From contig NC_091124.1 of NCBI RefSeq assembly GCF_040183065.1, forward strand, positions 94,816,501 to 94,880,500: 64,000 nucleotides of DNA, written 5' to 3'. Under the pieces are notes generated by a model that was not told where the DNA came from, searched no databases, and saw only the letters and a program-made list of their open reading frames with translations. The position numbers and the translations under genes are program-made. The stretch is from Periplaneta americana (taxonomy: Eukaryota; Arthropoda; Insecta; Blattodea; Blattidae). Positions 43,897 to 55,734 of the stretch are shown piece by piece; within the stretch, counting starts at the first letter, position 1, and every line of letters starts with the position of its first letter.

Positions 43897-44689
43897 TCCT
43901 ATATGTAACGAACTATACCTGTACACCTGTACATCTGTAAATGTTTTCCGTTTCTTTATTTCAAATACTTTTTGCTCTGAATTAAAATATTATTTTTGTC
44001 CCTATAATCATTGTACTTAAAAATGTAGGCCTATGTTTAGTGTTCAGATGTCCGCATTTAAATCTGTGTTATTATTTGAATAGTTATTTGTCAATCCATC
44101 TCTTCCTAGCAAGACGCACCTCCACTTTCTTTCTTTTTTGTTGTGGAAAATGTTCAACAGATCTTTGTAAGATTAACATTAGCTAATTCATTGTTTATTG
44201 AATAAAAAGTGATTTTCTTATACTTTTATTGATTCATTTCTAATATTTCTTTTCCAGTATAAACAGTATCCTAAATGTTATATTTAGATATTACTAGACA
44301 AGTGACTTACCAGGTCGGAGAAAACCACGGTCTAGGGCGCCCCAGTCAGGCGCGTGATGGGTGTGCGACATGTTGTCAGGCGAATACACAAGGCGACCGA
44401 AGTCGTCGCTCTCACGGCGGCGTAGAAAGTGAAGAGGAAGATGGCTGCTTGAATCCGGGTTGCAGTACTTGTTGTGGATTAATGCTACAAATCTCTGACA
44501 GAAAGCAAAACGAAATAAAATCGATAAGATTTTACTCCTCGCTCCTAGAATACCATCATGAGCAACACCATCATCAGTATCAACATCATAATAATTTTAA
44601 TCATTATCAGCAACAAGAAAATAATTTTAATCATCATCAGCTAAAAAAAGAAAACAACATACACGTCATATTCTCTGAAATCTGTTAGG

Positions 44690-44935
44690 TAAGGTAAGGT
44701 ATCCCCATAACACGCCATGAATGCACTTGGGGGGGGGTATGGAGGTAGAGCACCTCGGCACTAGAATGAGGTGGTGTGGTCGGCACCACTCTCTGACCGC
44801 CTTTTACCCCCGGGAAAGACTCGGTACTCAATTTTATAGGAGGCTGAGTGAATCTCGGGGCCGTTCTGAAAGTTTGGCAACGAGAAAAAATCTTGTCACC
44901 ACCTGGGATCGAACCCCGGACCTTCCACTGAAATC
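44690..44935 (-). mobile_element. tRNA-headed SINE-like repeat, family 6
   Basis: On the minus strand the B-box gggttcgatcccagg lies at about 44905-44920. It is followed by a body with ttgccaaactttcagaacgg and ccccgagattcactcagcc. The lower end has ggtaaggtaaggta and a poly-G run. A-box poorly preserved. Confidence 0.5.
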
Positions 44936-45835
44936 TGTTACATCTCTAAATTATATACTGCCTATTGCAATTTTATTCATCAGTATGATACGGTACATTT
45001 CCCACTCTAAATAAACAATACGGATCTGTCCACTTTAGGGCTTCGTAAAGACTAGGTATAATCGTTCGCAATGCAAATATTTTGAAAACAAATTTGAAAT
45101 CAGCGCGATGTTTTCTATGAGAATCCACAGTTCTAACAGACAAAAGTTTGGTCTCTCTGCATACGGAAGTCCGCCAGGCGAAAGCACTCCTTTGTTTAAG
45201 TCGCCGAAACTCGGAAACCAGTAAAGATTTTGAGTAGCAGCCACTTCTAAAAGTAATTTCCATTCTTTCTAAACATTTCTCTCGCTTTGACTCACCATCT
45301 AATGTGAAAAATAAAAAAAGCATCTCGCTTATCAACTTTTGAGTGCGTCAATGCTTATTTTGAATGGATCACTTCGAAGTTAATATTTATTTTATTATTT
45401 TTCAAAAAAAGATATTGATTCAGAATTTTTTTATGCTTTCCTTAGACATATATCTACGAATCCTAAATATTACAGAGCGATCGAGTGACTCATAAGAGGT
45501 ATGATGTGATAATGTTTAACGGTGTGATGAAAATCTCTGTCGTTTGCTTGCTAAGAACGGCAACGAAAGAACCAAAATGGAGGACGATTATATCCTCTAC
45601 TTATCATCATATCCTGCATAATTACAAAATAATATCCTTCACTTGTTCCGAAAGTCCGAACTGACAATGTGACAAGGGTAGGTGTGGCCACTGCGTTCTA
45701 CTAATGTTGCCACTTACCCATCCATTGCCGAGAGTCATACAACGGCGGAAGTTTTCTTACTGTGTATATTTTTAAAATTGGACACGCACGCATGCACACA
45801 TACAAGAGTTCTGCCCATGGACAGGTCTTTCACTG
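44936..45835. other. No gene recognised
   Basis: Minus frames at 44973-45335 carry no family motif. A repeat-like origin is possible. Confidence 0.4.
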
Positions 45836-45837
45836 CA

Positions 45838-46692
45838 AACGCAGCATTCTCCAATCCTATTTTCTGCCTTCCTCTTAGTCTCCGCATATGATCCACATAT
45901 CTCAATGTCGTCTATCATCTGATATCTTCTACTGCCTCAAACTCTTCTCTCGTTCACCATTCCTTACAGTGCATCCTTCAGTAGACAGTTTCTTCTCAAC
46001 CAGTGACCCAATCAAATTCTTTTTTTCTTTCTGATCACTTTCAGTATCATTCTTTCTTCACCCATTCATTCCAACACAACTTCATTTTTTATTCTGTGTC
46101 TCCAATTCACACGCTCCATTCTTCTCCATATCTACATTTTAAATGCTTCTATTAGTTTCTCTTCATTTGGTCGTAATGTCCAAGTAGATGTTGAACACGG
46201 TGGATGATGGTAAAGGACATCCTTGTCGTACTTCCATCCCTATTTCAGTTTCTTCAGGAATTTCTTCTCCTATCCTGACTTTGACTCCTTGTTTCATATA
46301 TACTGTAGGTTACTGAACAGCCTTCTGTTTTTTCAATCCACACTTATTTTCTTCAGGATGTTTATCAGTTTGTTGCAATCCACTCTGTCAAACGCCTTTT
46401 CTAAATCCACAATTACTATATACACTTCTCTATTCTTCTCTAGGTATTTTGTTCGTAGTAGTCCAAATGCATCCCTTGTACCTTTTCCTTTTCTGAAGTC
46501 AAACTGCTCTTCTTCCAACTGTCCTTCCATCTTAGAATATAAACGTCGATTCAGTATACGGAGTAGAATATTCGCCAAGTACGATATCAGGTTGATAGTC
46601 CTGAACTCCTTACATTTGTTGCATTACTTTTCTTCGGTATTGGCAATAACATCGTCTCCGAAAAATCTTCTGGCCATTCGTCTTTCTCATAT
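45838..46692 (-). mobile_element. RTE-like LINE, internally deleted
   Basis: Minus strand from 46692: KDEWPEDFSETMLLPIPKKS, then after a frameshift INLISYLANILLRILNRRLY, EEEQFDFRKGKGTRDAFGLL and VYIVIVDLEKAFDRVDCNKL (first catalytic Asp in VDLEKAFD). The RT continues in decayed form to about 46200. After a deletion removing the FADD region, 46080-45838 resembles the C-terminal part, with ERMILKVIRKKKKNLIGSL- and RYQMIDDIEICGSYAETKRK-like blocks. It differs in sequence from the 3.3 kb RTE-like copy. Confidence 0.75.
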
Positions 46693-46693
46693 T

Positions 46694-47335
46694 TGAGGTT
46701 TGGCAATTAAATAACGAGACTGTGTATCTCCTATCGCGCAGTCGTATGGGAGAAGGTTGATATTGAAATGTGGTTGACATTGATCCTTTCGGAGCAATCA
46801 CCTTTCGTTTCGTCGTTCTGTCTACTTTAGTTTGTTTTTGTGCTTCGGTTGAAGAGGACGCTGTTGCATCGTAGTGCCGCGACCATGGTTAACGTAAAAA
46901 TCGAGCAGCGCATTAACCTCATATTCCTTGTGAAATTAAAATGAAATAGTTTTCAAATGTCAAAGGAAGTGTTTGGTGATAATGCTATGTCACGTGCGCG
47001 AGTGTTTGTGTGGCACAAACGGTTTTCAGAAGTTCTGGAAGAGGTTGAAGATAATGAAGGTCCCGGTCGATCCTTGACTTCAAGAACTAAAGGAAACGTT
47101 GAGAAAATTAAATGAAATTATTGTGCGGAAAGACCGACGTCTGAGCATTCAGATGATCGCAGACATGGTGAACATTAACAAAGAGACGATAAGACAAATT
47201 TTGCATGATGAATTAAACATGACAAAAGTTTGTACAAAATTGGTCCCGAAAAACCTCACTCAGGAACAAAAAGACAATCGGAAGAACATTTGCCTGACAT
47301 CCTGGAACGACTTACGGTACAAAACTTTATACTAG
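46694..47335 (+). mobile_element. mariner-like element, 5' half
   Basis: The 5' terminal repeat is visible (ttggcaattaaataacgaga at about 46699). An ATG at 46885 opens MVNVKIEQRINLIFLVKLK, followed by a stop, then frame-shifted pieces KCLVIMLCHVR/MSRARVFVWHKRFSEV. A clean frame at 47085-47333 reads RKDRRLSIQMIADMVNINKE and TIRQILHDELNMTKVCTKLV. This is the paired helix-turn-helix DNA-binding region of mariner transposases (WHKRF, SI-x-MIA-x-x-V). It breaks off just before the first catalytic Asp, 200 bp from an LGR1 exon. Confidence 0.85.
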
Positions 47336-47539
47336 TCATGCGGATGATGATAACGACGATGATGAATGATTATTGTTATTAATATAAAGATAAGGATGAT
47401 TTTTATAATTATAAATAAAATCTTTTTTTTTAATTGAGAAAACTATTACACTATATTATCTCCATGTTGGTTTACTGAGGACAGAAATAATGGAAACTGC
47501 GGCATATTGTTATTAAATTGTGTTGGAGTACGATAATAC

Positions 47540-47632
47540 CTCATGCTTGGCGAACTCCTCTGGATGGTGCATGTCTGGGAATTGGAAGGCACAGCAATGG
47601 TACGGATATGTCAACCACGCTACTCGTAGGTA
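47540..47632 (-). CDS. Lgr1: LGR1-type receptor, HCCAF hinge exon
   Basis: Acceptor ttttcttgtgttttccag, donor gag/gtatta; 93 bp, phase 0 at both ends. It encodes YLRVAWLTYPYHCCAFQF and then PDMHHPEEFAKHE. The YP-x-HCCAF block is the conserved cysteine box that closes the leucine-rich repeat domain in glycoprotein-hormone receptors (YPSHCCAF in vertebrate members), where the two Cys form disulfides tying the hinge to the first membrane helix. It was too short to stand out as an open frame and was found from its motif and splice sites. Confidence 0.93.
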
Positions 47633-48014
47633 CTGGAAAACACAAGAAAATAAACGATAAATGACACATACTTTCCGATAAGTTTTTCGAAGTAACAGTT
47701 TATTTTCCTGTTAGCGTTTCGAGAACGACAAACATACCTATTGTCTAATTTGTTTGTAGAAGAATTATTTAGTTTATTATTTTCTTTAATACCAATAAAT
47801 GTATTCATTAAAACTAACATTCTGGTCTTGATTTATCCTCTTTTTTATCTCAGTAACTCATGCTTTGTTATAATTGTATTAAATTTTGTAATTTTATTAA
47901 ACTTTTATTATATTGTACTTTAATACAAAATTGTTGCTTATAGAATATACCTTCGAACACGAACTAGCTTAGGCTAATGTGTGCTATGTCTATTCTGTGT
48001 ATTTATTTTGTATT

Positions 48015-48405
48015 ATACAGAGTGATCCGTTTGGGAAGATATAAAATAAAAACGTGATAAAATGAGAACTGTTGCTATTTATTATTAAATAATTTGTGCA
48101 TGCATTGTAGAAGAATTGGAGTTTTGTCCAAATTAGACCTCAACGTGCCCACCATTGCGAACACAACACAGTTTTTATCTTGGGGCTAATTCCTCCCATG
48201 TGTGGTCTAAGATCTAAGGGGTAACTTTCTCAAAAGCTGAGAAAATCTTTGCTCTGAGATCATGAATATCCCTAGGTCGCTGTGCATACACATCATTCTT
48301 GACGAAACCTCAGAGAAAGAACTCGGGTGGTGTCAGGTCTGGGGAATTCGGAGGCCACATAATTGGCTCTCCTCGACCACACCAGTTCTTACCAAATGAA
48401 GGGCT
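48015..48405 (-). pseudogene. mariner/Tc-like transposase C-terminal fragment with terminal repeat
   Basis: On the minus strand, 48405-48300 reads GEPIMWPPNSPDLTPPEFFL, matching the WPPRSPDLTPLDFFLWG block that carries the last catalytic acidic residue. It continues with RPRDIHDLRAKIF and LCCVRNGGHVEV in other frames. At about 48017 the plus strand shows acagagtgatccgtttggga, a plausible terminal repeat. It differs from the mariner at 46.7 kb. Confidence 0.7.
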
Positions 48406-49814
48406 CGGGAGTAAACAATGGTAAGGGACATGAAACATATTCTGAGTAATGAAGAGATGAAAGTTATATAAAATCTCATAATTATGTCCTTCAACATACA
48501 TGAAAAATAACAACAAATGTTTCAAGACATTCCTGTTTGGATATAAGAATTTTAACAGTGTGTCCTATCACAAAAATATGACAAATGAAATTAATGTGCA
48601 GGAGTACTTAACATTGTTTATACCATAAATGAATGTACTTAACACTGTTTACACTCGTAAAAACATAACACATCACTTTATCCGTCTTCACCATCTCCAT
48701 CATCTTGATCACTTACAGACTTTCCTGCTGGTTGTAGGTTTTTGTACCAGTCATGATATACAGCAGGGATCCATGTCAAACTAGAAAGTATATCATTCAC
48801 TTTGTCTGCTTTGATTGGAAGTGCTTCTGAATATTTTTTTCCCGAAGCTGATCTTGGAATGAATAGCTGTTTGCTGGTCCCCCTCGTTTAGAGGTCACCA
48901 CTATACATTTCAGAAAACAGCTGATGTCACTAGAAACTCAGAAAAAAATACTATGGCGCTAAGCTACTTTTATACTTTTCAGATTTTATGTTTCAAGCAC
49001 AGAATAAATAAATAATATATAAAGATGCGCACTAGGTCCGCCCACAATATTAAAACAATAGGCCTCACAGTTAAATTACAACTAACCTTAATATCACAAA
49101 ACATATGTTAATTTTATATTGCTTGTGTATAATAAGTACACAATGTTAAGGGACAGTATTTACCTGATTATTTCTCCTATTAGACTTGTTATTTTTATCA
49201 GGAACATGGTCTGCATCTTAAATAGAGTCAGCAATCCAAATCATCGACTGATTGATTCCTCTACACACTTCACACTTTGCACATTCGAATTATACACGTG
49301 CCTACTACCGGTAGCCATTTTGTTGGCCTTTACCTTTATTTACATGCCAAAAGCAAGTCACAAGGAAATGGGTTCAGAAGTTTGGCACAGCATAGTGTCA
49401 TTTCACTTAAACTTTTTTATTGATTTTTCCAGATTTTTCAATACCATAACTTTGCGTCATGATGACTGCCGAAAAGCATTACCCTATTCAACGTTGTTAT
49501 TTTGTGCATCCACATCAAACACCGCAATTTCTTTGAAAACTTCTATTTTAACGTATGCAATCTGCCAATTTCAATACATTGTCTTTGTAAGAGATTCATT
49601 ACTTACATTCAAAGTATTGAAACCTACTTTTGTAAATAATTGTATATCCAAATAATTGGTTTCGCTCGCAATTCTGTATTTGCGCAGTCAGTCATATGAC
49701 ATTGCTTGTAAGCAATGATTTTATACTCTTCGTCACGTATTTTGCAAGGTCATAATATATTTGCACACTGTTCATATTTTTATGTTCATAATATTGATAT
49801 ATGTTACTCTTTTA
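48406..49814. other. No gene recognised
   Basis: A 178-codon plus frame (49119-49655) has hydrophobic, AT-driven composition and no family motif. It precedes a hammerhead-like motif, so the stretch could be a retroelement remnant. Confidence 0.35.
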
Positions 49815-49850
49815 GACCTGATGATGCCACAAATGGCGAAAGCGCTAGTC
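49815..49850 (+). ncRNA. Hammerhead-ribozyme-like motif
   Basis: GAC (stem I), CTGATGA (core), extra T, stem II GCC/GGC with loop ACAAAT, GAAA (core), AGCGCT-type palindrome as stem III, A, GTC (stem I partner). Unlike the other copies, no inverted partner was found nearby. Confidence 0.4.
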
Positions 49851-50149
49851 ACATTATGATTGTAACTATGTCCAAATGTTTTTTATTTGTATAATTCATT
49901 AGGCTAATAAACTAAGACAGTAATTATTGAAGGATTTTATCAATTATTTTATATTCGTGTTTTGTCTAAATGAGTAGTTTTATTGTCTACAATTTTGATC
50001 ATGCTATGGAAACGAGTCTTGATATTTGATATAGTTTTCCAGAGATAAGTGAATTCTTGTGTATATTCCAATTTGACTTCATTTACTGTAGTGTCTTCTC
50101 GATTATTCGTCTTTAATTTTGTATTACTTTGGTTCTTCTATAACACAAC

Positions 50150-50370
50150 ATCCATGTTTTGTGGATTTACAAAATCTAATATTGCACTTATTAGTTCCAC
50201 TGCTGAAATTGTTATTAGTACTAATATCATCCGCGAACCATAGACAATATATTTTACTTTAATTTTATCTGGGCTTATTAATAACAAAATATCATTAATA
50301 TAAATAATAAACAATACAGGTTCTAAGACAGATCCTTGAGGGATGCCAGTACCAACAGTTGTACGATAGC
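50150..50370 (-). pseudogene. Non-LTR reverse transcriptase fragment
   Basis: On the minus strand, 50370-50280 reads GIPQGSVLEPVLFIIYINDI, the RT palm block before the active site. FADDIS follows near 50236 in another frame. It is CR1/Jockey-like, short and frameshifted. Confidence 0.65.
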
Positions 50371-50950
50371 TGTTGCACGTATTTTGTTTCGCTTGGACGA
50401 AGTGGAGATTGCTGTTGGTTACAAAAGAAATAACAATGCTTCAAATATTGGCTTTTTCTTTGTCTTCAGGTGATCGAAAGGGTCGAGTGAGATGCAGTTT
50501 CTATTCGTTTGGGTCGTTACAAACAGCTAATTTGTCAAGCAGACATCGTTTAACAATAAAATTCATGATTGATTTTTCCCTCATAAGTCTTCTGTTATGG
50601 TTTTTTTTGTAACCTTGTTAATTTCTGCACAGTTTTTCTGACATTGAGCTGTTGTCTCCGATTCTATCAGGTTCTACTCATTTGTTATCACTTCCAATGG
50701 ATTTTCCTCGAGTTTTTATCTCTCCTTGGTTTCTTTGTGTTTTTCAATTACTTTATTGGTGTCTTCAGTTACATAGCTTTCTATGGCGGAATACGTGTTT
50801 TCTAACACTATCTTCTAAAGATTTTCTGCAAATATGACTTTAATATGTCTGGTTTATTGTGGTTTAAAGTTTTAATAGTGATAATGTATTTTGTTCAGCG
50901 TAAAATACTGTTTTCGTCATTCAAAACTAGAAGACAATACATATGAAGGT
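50371..50950. other. No gene recognised
   Basis: Pyrimidine-rich, AT-rich sequence with short frames only. Confidence 0.4.
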
Positions 50951-50954
50951 ATAT

Positions 50955-51745
50955 ACATCACCATCATCATCATCCTGTCAAGTACTAGTCCCAAAAGAAC
51001 TGTTACGGCCTGAAAAAGCGATTTTATTGCCATCTTTTCATAGATCGACCAAGTGACCGTTTCCCATTTGGACGATACTTCATTATTGCCTTAGGGATCC
51101 TGGATGAAACCATTTTTGAGACGTGTTCCTTCCAGTTTAACTGATATCTGGAGATATAGTCCAGTATTGATGACACATTAAGTTCTTGAAGGATATCTTC
51201 ATTTTTCTTTCGATCCCATTTAGTGTAGCCAGCTGTTCGGCGCATGAATCTCATCTCGCAAACTGTTAGTCTGCTTTCATCTTTTGTCTTTATAATCCAC
51301 GCTTCATTCCCAAAACACTGGTCGAGCTATTATTTGATAAAGACGAGTAGAGTTGATTTTTTGTACTAATGAAGGTTTTAAAACTCTATTAATGATGCGC
51401 ATTGATTTGTTGAATTTTACAATTTTCTCTGATAAATCCAAATTTTCAACAGAAAGAAAGTCTATATCCTAAATAATTAAACTCGTTAACTCTTTCCAAA
51501 ATTGTGTTATTTAAATAAATTTTGCTTGGTATTAGGTATTTACCACAAAAGGCCATTTTTTTGTTAATGGATATTTTCATTGAATATTTTTGAGCTATTG
51601 AATTTAAATTATGTACTGACCATTGCAAATAATATGAAAAAGTCAATGACGGACTGAAAAAAACTGATTTATTTAAAGAAAATATTAATATACTGTATTT
51701 TGTCAGTGTAGTTGTGAATGTATTTACCATCTTCAGAAACAATAT
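50955..51745 (-). mobile_element. LINE 3' region with GAT tail, degraded
   Basis: Minus strand from 51742: SMKISINKKMAFCGKYLIPS and LERVNEFNYLGYRLSF (post-RT block). After a gap, 51290-51024 reads DESRLTVCEMRFMRRTAGYT, SILDYISRYQLNWKEHVSKM and RPNGKRSLGRSMKRWQ. The order and the short GAT-type run near 50960-50977 fit an RTE-like or related clade. It is distinct from family L and from the two RTE-like copies. Confidence 0.7.
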
Positions 51746-51866
51746 TTAGTTATATTAAATGTGCTGAAGTTATTATTGCATAGCTATTCGCAACATGAGA
51801 TATTGCTTATTCATAGATTATCTTTTCATAACTGACATATACTAGACAAAATGAAAGGAATCTGAC

Positions 51867-51984
51867 CTCAAAATTGTATATGGAGGGGAACTTCTTGAGA
51901 CTCTCTGTGTCTTGCAAACGAAGAATCTCAAGATCCTTGAGGCCTAGGGTGGGCATCTGGGATATAGATGTCTCCGACAGATCC
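51867..51984 (-). CDS. Lgr1: LGR1-type receptor, leucine-rich repeat exon
   Basis: Acceptor tatatgtttcag, donor gag/gtcaga; 118 bp. The first base completes a Leu codon with the upstream exon and the exon ends on a codon boundary. It encodes DLSETSISQMPTLGLKDLEI and LRLQDTESLKKFPSIYNFE. The pattern LD-(I/V)-S-x-TS-(I/V)-x-x-(L/M)P-x-x-GL and SLKK(L/F)P matches the last LRRs of glycoprotein-hormone receptors, which line the hormone-binding concave face. Together with the next exon the sequence reads continuously into YLRVAWLTYP. Confidence 0.94.
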
Positions 51985-52142
51985 CTGAAACATATAAACA
52001 TATACATACGTGATGAATATCTTCATTCACAGGTCTGTCAATTAAAGATTCGCTTGTATTAAAAAAATGCTACTGTTGTAATAAATCTTACGCAAAAGCT
52101 AGTGTCACGAAGATCATACTGACCCAATACAATAACAACAAC

Positions 52143-52231
<89 letters not shown>
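52143..52231. repeat. Palindromic (AAT)n/(ATT)n microsatellite
   Basis: About 45 bp of AAT units run directly into about 42 bp of ATT units with no spacer, forming a perfect potential hairpin. Confidence 0.95.
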
Positions 52232-52232
<1 letters not shown>

Positions 52233-53149
52233 TTCACATCACAAATACAAAAAATATATAGTCTACGTCCAAGCAAATCGCCATGAGCACACCGTCTGCA
52301 CAACCTCAATACCACGATCATCATTCCATATCTACATTATAGAATCACAACATATCTCAATTCTCCGAAAGACATAATAAAACTATTTTTATTAACTTTC
52401 TCTATCCTTTCTCCCGTCTCTCTTTCATCTGCTTCTCCCTCTTCTCTCTCCTTTCTCTCTCTATCTCTTTTCTTTGCGGATCAATGTTTATTGGATCTAT
52501 TTTGCTTCTTTCAGTTTGTACTTTTCATCTGTAAATCATTGACCATCACTTTTGAAAGTGATCAGCAAATAATACCGACTATGAATTATTCATTGTAACG
52601 GAATGAAGAGGAACTAACACTGCTTAATTGCAGCATGGATATTTCCTGTTTCTGTGACAAAGAAAAGGAATGGTACTTGTATTCCTGTAGTATAGGCCTC
52701 ATGTTTGTAATCTACATTGAAATTAAAATCACCTTCTATATTTGTCCATACGCCACTGGGTAGTACTACAATACATTTTATGCACAATACAGATTTCTTT
52801 ATTTCCTTACCAATAACAGTACAACAATTTTCATGTCTGTATTGAAGCAATGTTCTTTGTAAATAAAAAGACTCAAAGAGTAGCGAGAATTTAGGTCTCT
52901 TACCTGTACATACAATCAGCATTAATTGCTGTAGGGATACCATTCCTACATATTCGCTCCCTTTACCCCCAAGGAAGTACCTTTCTGTTCATTATTTTTA
53001 GGGGAGTGAGTAAACTCAAGGCGGTATTGTATTGTTATTTTAAAACTCTTGTATATCCTTAAATATCAGTCCTATCAAAATTTTGCCTGGAATAAAACTT
53101 ATCGGAAAGCATTAATTTTTTAAGAAACTTATGTTATGTAATATTTTTC
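52232..53149. other. No gene recognised
   Basis: A 109-codon minus frame (52614-52943) with seven Cys has no recognised fold. A CT-rich block at 52390-52475 is partly repeated at 53505-53585. Confidence 0.35.
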
Positions 53150-53179
53150 ACAAAAATCAATAATAAGCGACATATTTCG

Positions 53180-53400
53180 ATTTATTTAATTCAGGCCCCC
53201 TTATAACCCCACTTTTAAATAAAATATTTTGAATTTCATATAGCCTAAAATCTAAGTTACAAGGAACTTAATTTATATTCCAATTTTCATCGAAATCCGT
53301 TCAGCCATTATCGCGTGAAAAGGTAACAAACATTCAGACAGACAGACAGACATACATACATACATACAAACAAAAATTTCAAAAAAGCGATTTTCGGTTT
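53180..53400 (+). mobile_element. Retroelement 3'-end-like fragment
   Basis: The segment attttcatcgaaatccgttc, agccattatcgcgtgaaaag and the following (CAGA)n(CATA)n run match the look of a widely dispersed insect non-LTR retrotransposon 3' end. No coding is attached, and the clade is not assigned. Confidence 0.5.
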
Positions 53401-53689
53401 CAGGATGATTAATTATACACATTAACGCCAATTATTTTTGGAAAAGCGAAAATTACCAGAAAAATTTTGGCTACAGATATTTATTATTACAGAGAATAGG
53501 CCTATCTTTCTCTATCCTTTCTCCCTTTTCTCTTTCCCCTCTTTCTCCCTCTTCTCTCTCCTTTCTCTCTATCTCTTTTCTTTGTTTACTATTTTATCTA
53601 TTATTATTTATCTTGCTTTTATTGTTCCTCACTAACTTTGAATCTTACATTTAATTTTAATAAATTACTTGTATTTCATTAAAAATCTA

Positions 53690-54170
53690 AAAGTTAGAAT
53701 TTATAAAACAGTTATATTACCGATTGTTCTGTATCGTTGTGAAACTTGGACTCTCACTTTGAAAGAGAGGAATAGAGATTAAGGGTGTTTGAGAATAAAG
53801 TATTTGGGGCTAAGAGGGATGAAGTTACAGGAGAATGAAGGAAGGTACAAAACGCAGAACTGCACGCATTATATTCTTCACCTGGCATAATTAGGAACAT
53901 TAAATCCAGACGTTTGAGATCGGCAGGGCATGTAGTACGTATGGGTGAATCCAGAAATGCATATAGAGTGTTAGTTGGGAGACCGGAGGGAAAAGACCTT
54001 TGAGGAGGCCGAGACGTAGATGGGAGGATAATATTAAAATGAATTTGAAGGAGATGGGATATGATGATGAAGACTGGATTAATCTTGCACAGGGTAGGGG
54101 CCGATGGCGGGCTTATGCGAGGGCGGCAATGAACCTCCGGGTTCTTTAAAGCCATTTGTAAGTAAGTAAG
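53690..54170 (+). mobile_element. LINE family L, 3' end with AAGT tail
   Basis: Plus-strand post-RT coding in shifting frames: VILPIVLYRCETWTLTL, LHALYSSPGIIRNIKSRRLR, VRMGESRNAYRVLVGRPEG. It ends with gggttctttaaagcc and (AAGT)n. It overlaps in content with 55735-56455, about 85-90% alike by eye. Confidence 0.8.
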
Positions 54171-54404
54171 TTGTACCTACATACAGTATATTTCATTTGA
54201 AATTAATTCACATGCAGCCACCGGGATTCAACAACTTTCCTTTTGTAGTCAAACGGCTTACCCCTGAGCTATACGGGGAATTTAGCACACTTTAAAATAA
54301 TTTGCTTAATATTATTGTTGTTTATAAATGCATATTAATATAATTTTCCAGGGTATAAAATCTATGCTACTAAAATTTATTTGTTTTGTCCTACAGAATT
54401 CTAC

Positions 54405-54482
54405 CACTACTATGGCTGAATGGTCAGACCTCCGGTCTGTCACCCAGGCTGCCCGGGTTCGAGCCCCGTCAGGTCTGAGATT
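54405..54482 (+). mobile_element. tRNA-headed SINE head, family 7
   Basis: A-box tatggctgaatggtcagac and B-box cccgggttcgagccccg in the right order and spacing for a Pol III promoter, followed by a T run. The remainder of the element is not delimited; the acceptor arm does not pair as in a tRNA. Confidence 0.55.
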
Positions 54483-54709
54483 TTTCATTGAAAATCCATA
54501 GTGACACTTGTGGCAAACAACATCGCAGTTTTTTTCGGGCTTCTCCTGTTTTTCCCCATGTTAGGCAAATACATAATTCCGTCACCATTTCTCCATTTCG
54601 TCGGCTGGCGAGCTGCCCGCTCGAAACTTGGGTATATAGCGAACCTTGGTGTAGTCAGCCAATGTGGATTTTGGAATGCGCCTAGCTTGAGAGTTAGAGC
54701 AATAGGCCG

Positions 54710-54921
54710 TTAAGCCTTGGTTTTTCTGAACCGTTGCATACGATGTGCGAAGTGCGACGCCCGCCTCGCACAAATCCGGACTACACGAGAGATAGTGAAT
54801 GATTTCTATAGTTGCGAGGTGCGCAGACCTCGCATCTCGCAGTTATAGAAACCACTCACTATCTCTCGTGTAGTCCGGATTTTTACGTCGCATGCGTCGG
54901 TTCAGAAAAGCCAAGGCTTAA
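54710..54921. mobile_element. Foldback MITE, family F, copy 2
   Basis: A 212-bp near-perfect inverted repeat bounded by TTAA. The left arm starts taagccttggtttttctgaa; the arms share ccggactacacgagagatag and tgaatgatttctatagt-type blocks. The hairpin centre is gcgcagacctcgcatctcgc. Arms differ slightly in the outer third. Confidence 0.93.
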
Positions 54922-55734
54922 CTGGTCGCAGTGATGAGTCATAGTTTCCCTCCTCCCGTAAATTCCATTCCATTACTACAGAATTCTCATATTTAATTCA
55001 TTGTAATTCTGTAGATGAGGCAAGTATCTGTAGGCCTACACTGATTTGTAGTAGAACTACGTCAGTGTCAGTTGTGGAGTTGAAAGCGAATGGAAGTGGG
55101 CTTAGTGGTTTACCAATGTCAGTTCAGGAGTGAGTGGAGTTAGTGGTCAATTGTCACATTGCATGCCACAAGTTAATTCAAATATTGAACTGAAGTTTCT
55201 CGAATTGGCATAATATTAAATATAGAAAGGAATAAAACCCATCTCATACATCACAGAGGATGAAACAGAAGATGAGGCCACTTCTCTGAACAGCTAAGGT
55301 GAGTGGGAAATGCTTTGTGTTAGATATATCTCAACCTAAGTCGAAATATAATTTTGTATTTTTGTTCGAGAGCTACCGACCCCACACCCCTCATTTCTAC
55401 GTTGTCACCCGAAACCTCCACTGGAGCATAATAAAAGAACAGCATTAAAACCAAAGAAGTACATAAAGACAACAAGAAGTACTTCTAGTGAGGTTAAGTT
55501 AGCGGAAAAAAGAACATACCCATAAAGTAGGTCTCTCCTACAAAATTACCATTTTGCCATATTGTATCACGTACAGTGTTAATTCATGAAAGCATAGTAA
55601 TTTTTATAGTGTCTCTCAATCACTAGATTTTTTTTTTTTAGAAATGTGATATTTACATGCATTTTTTGTTTTCTTTTTCAGAAGAGTAGTAGGATGCCAT
55701 GCTGACCAGATGAGCAGTAACTTCTTTTATTGCC

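Noticed and set aside
49119..49655. 178-codon plus-strand frame as a protein-coding gene
   Set aside because: Low-complexity hydrophobic composition typical of AT-rich chance frames and no recognisable domain.
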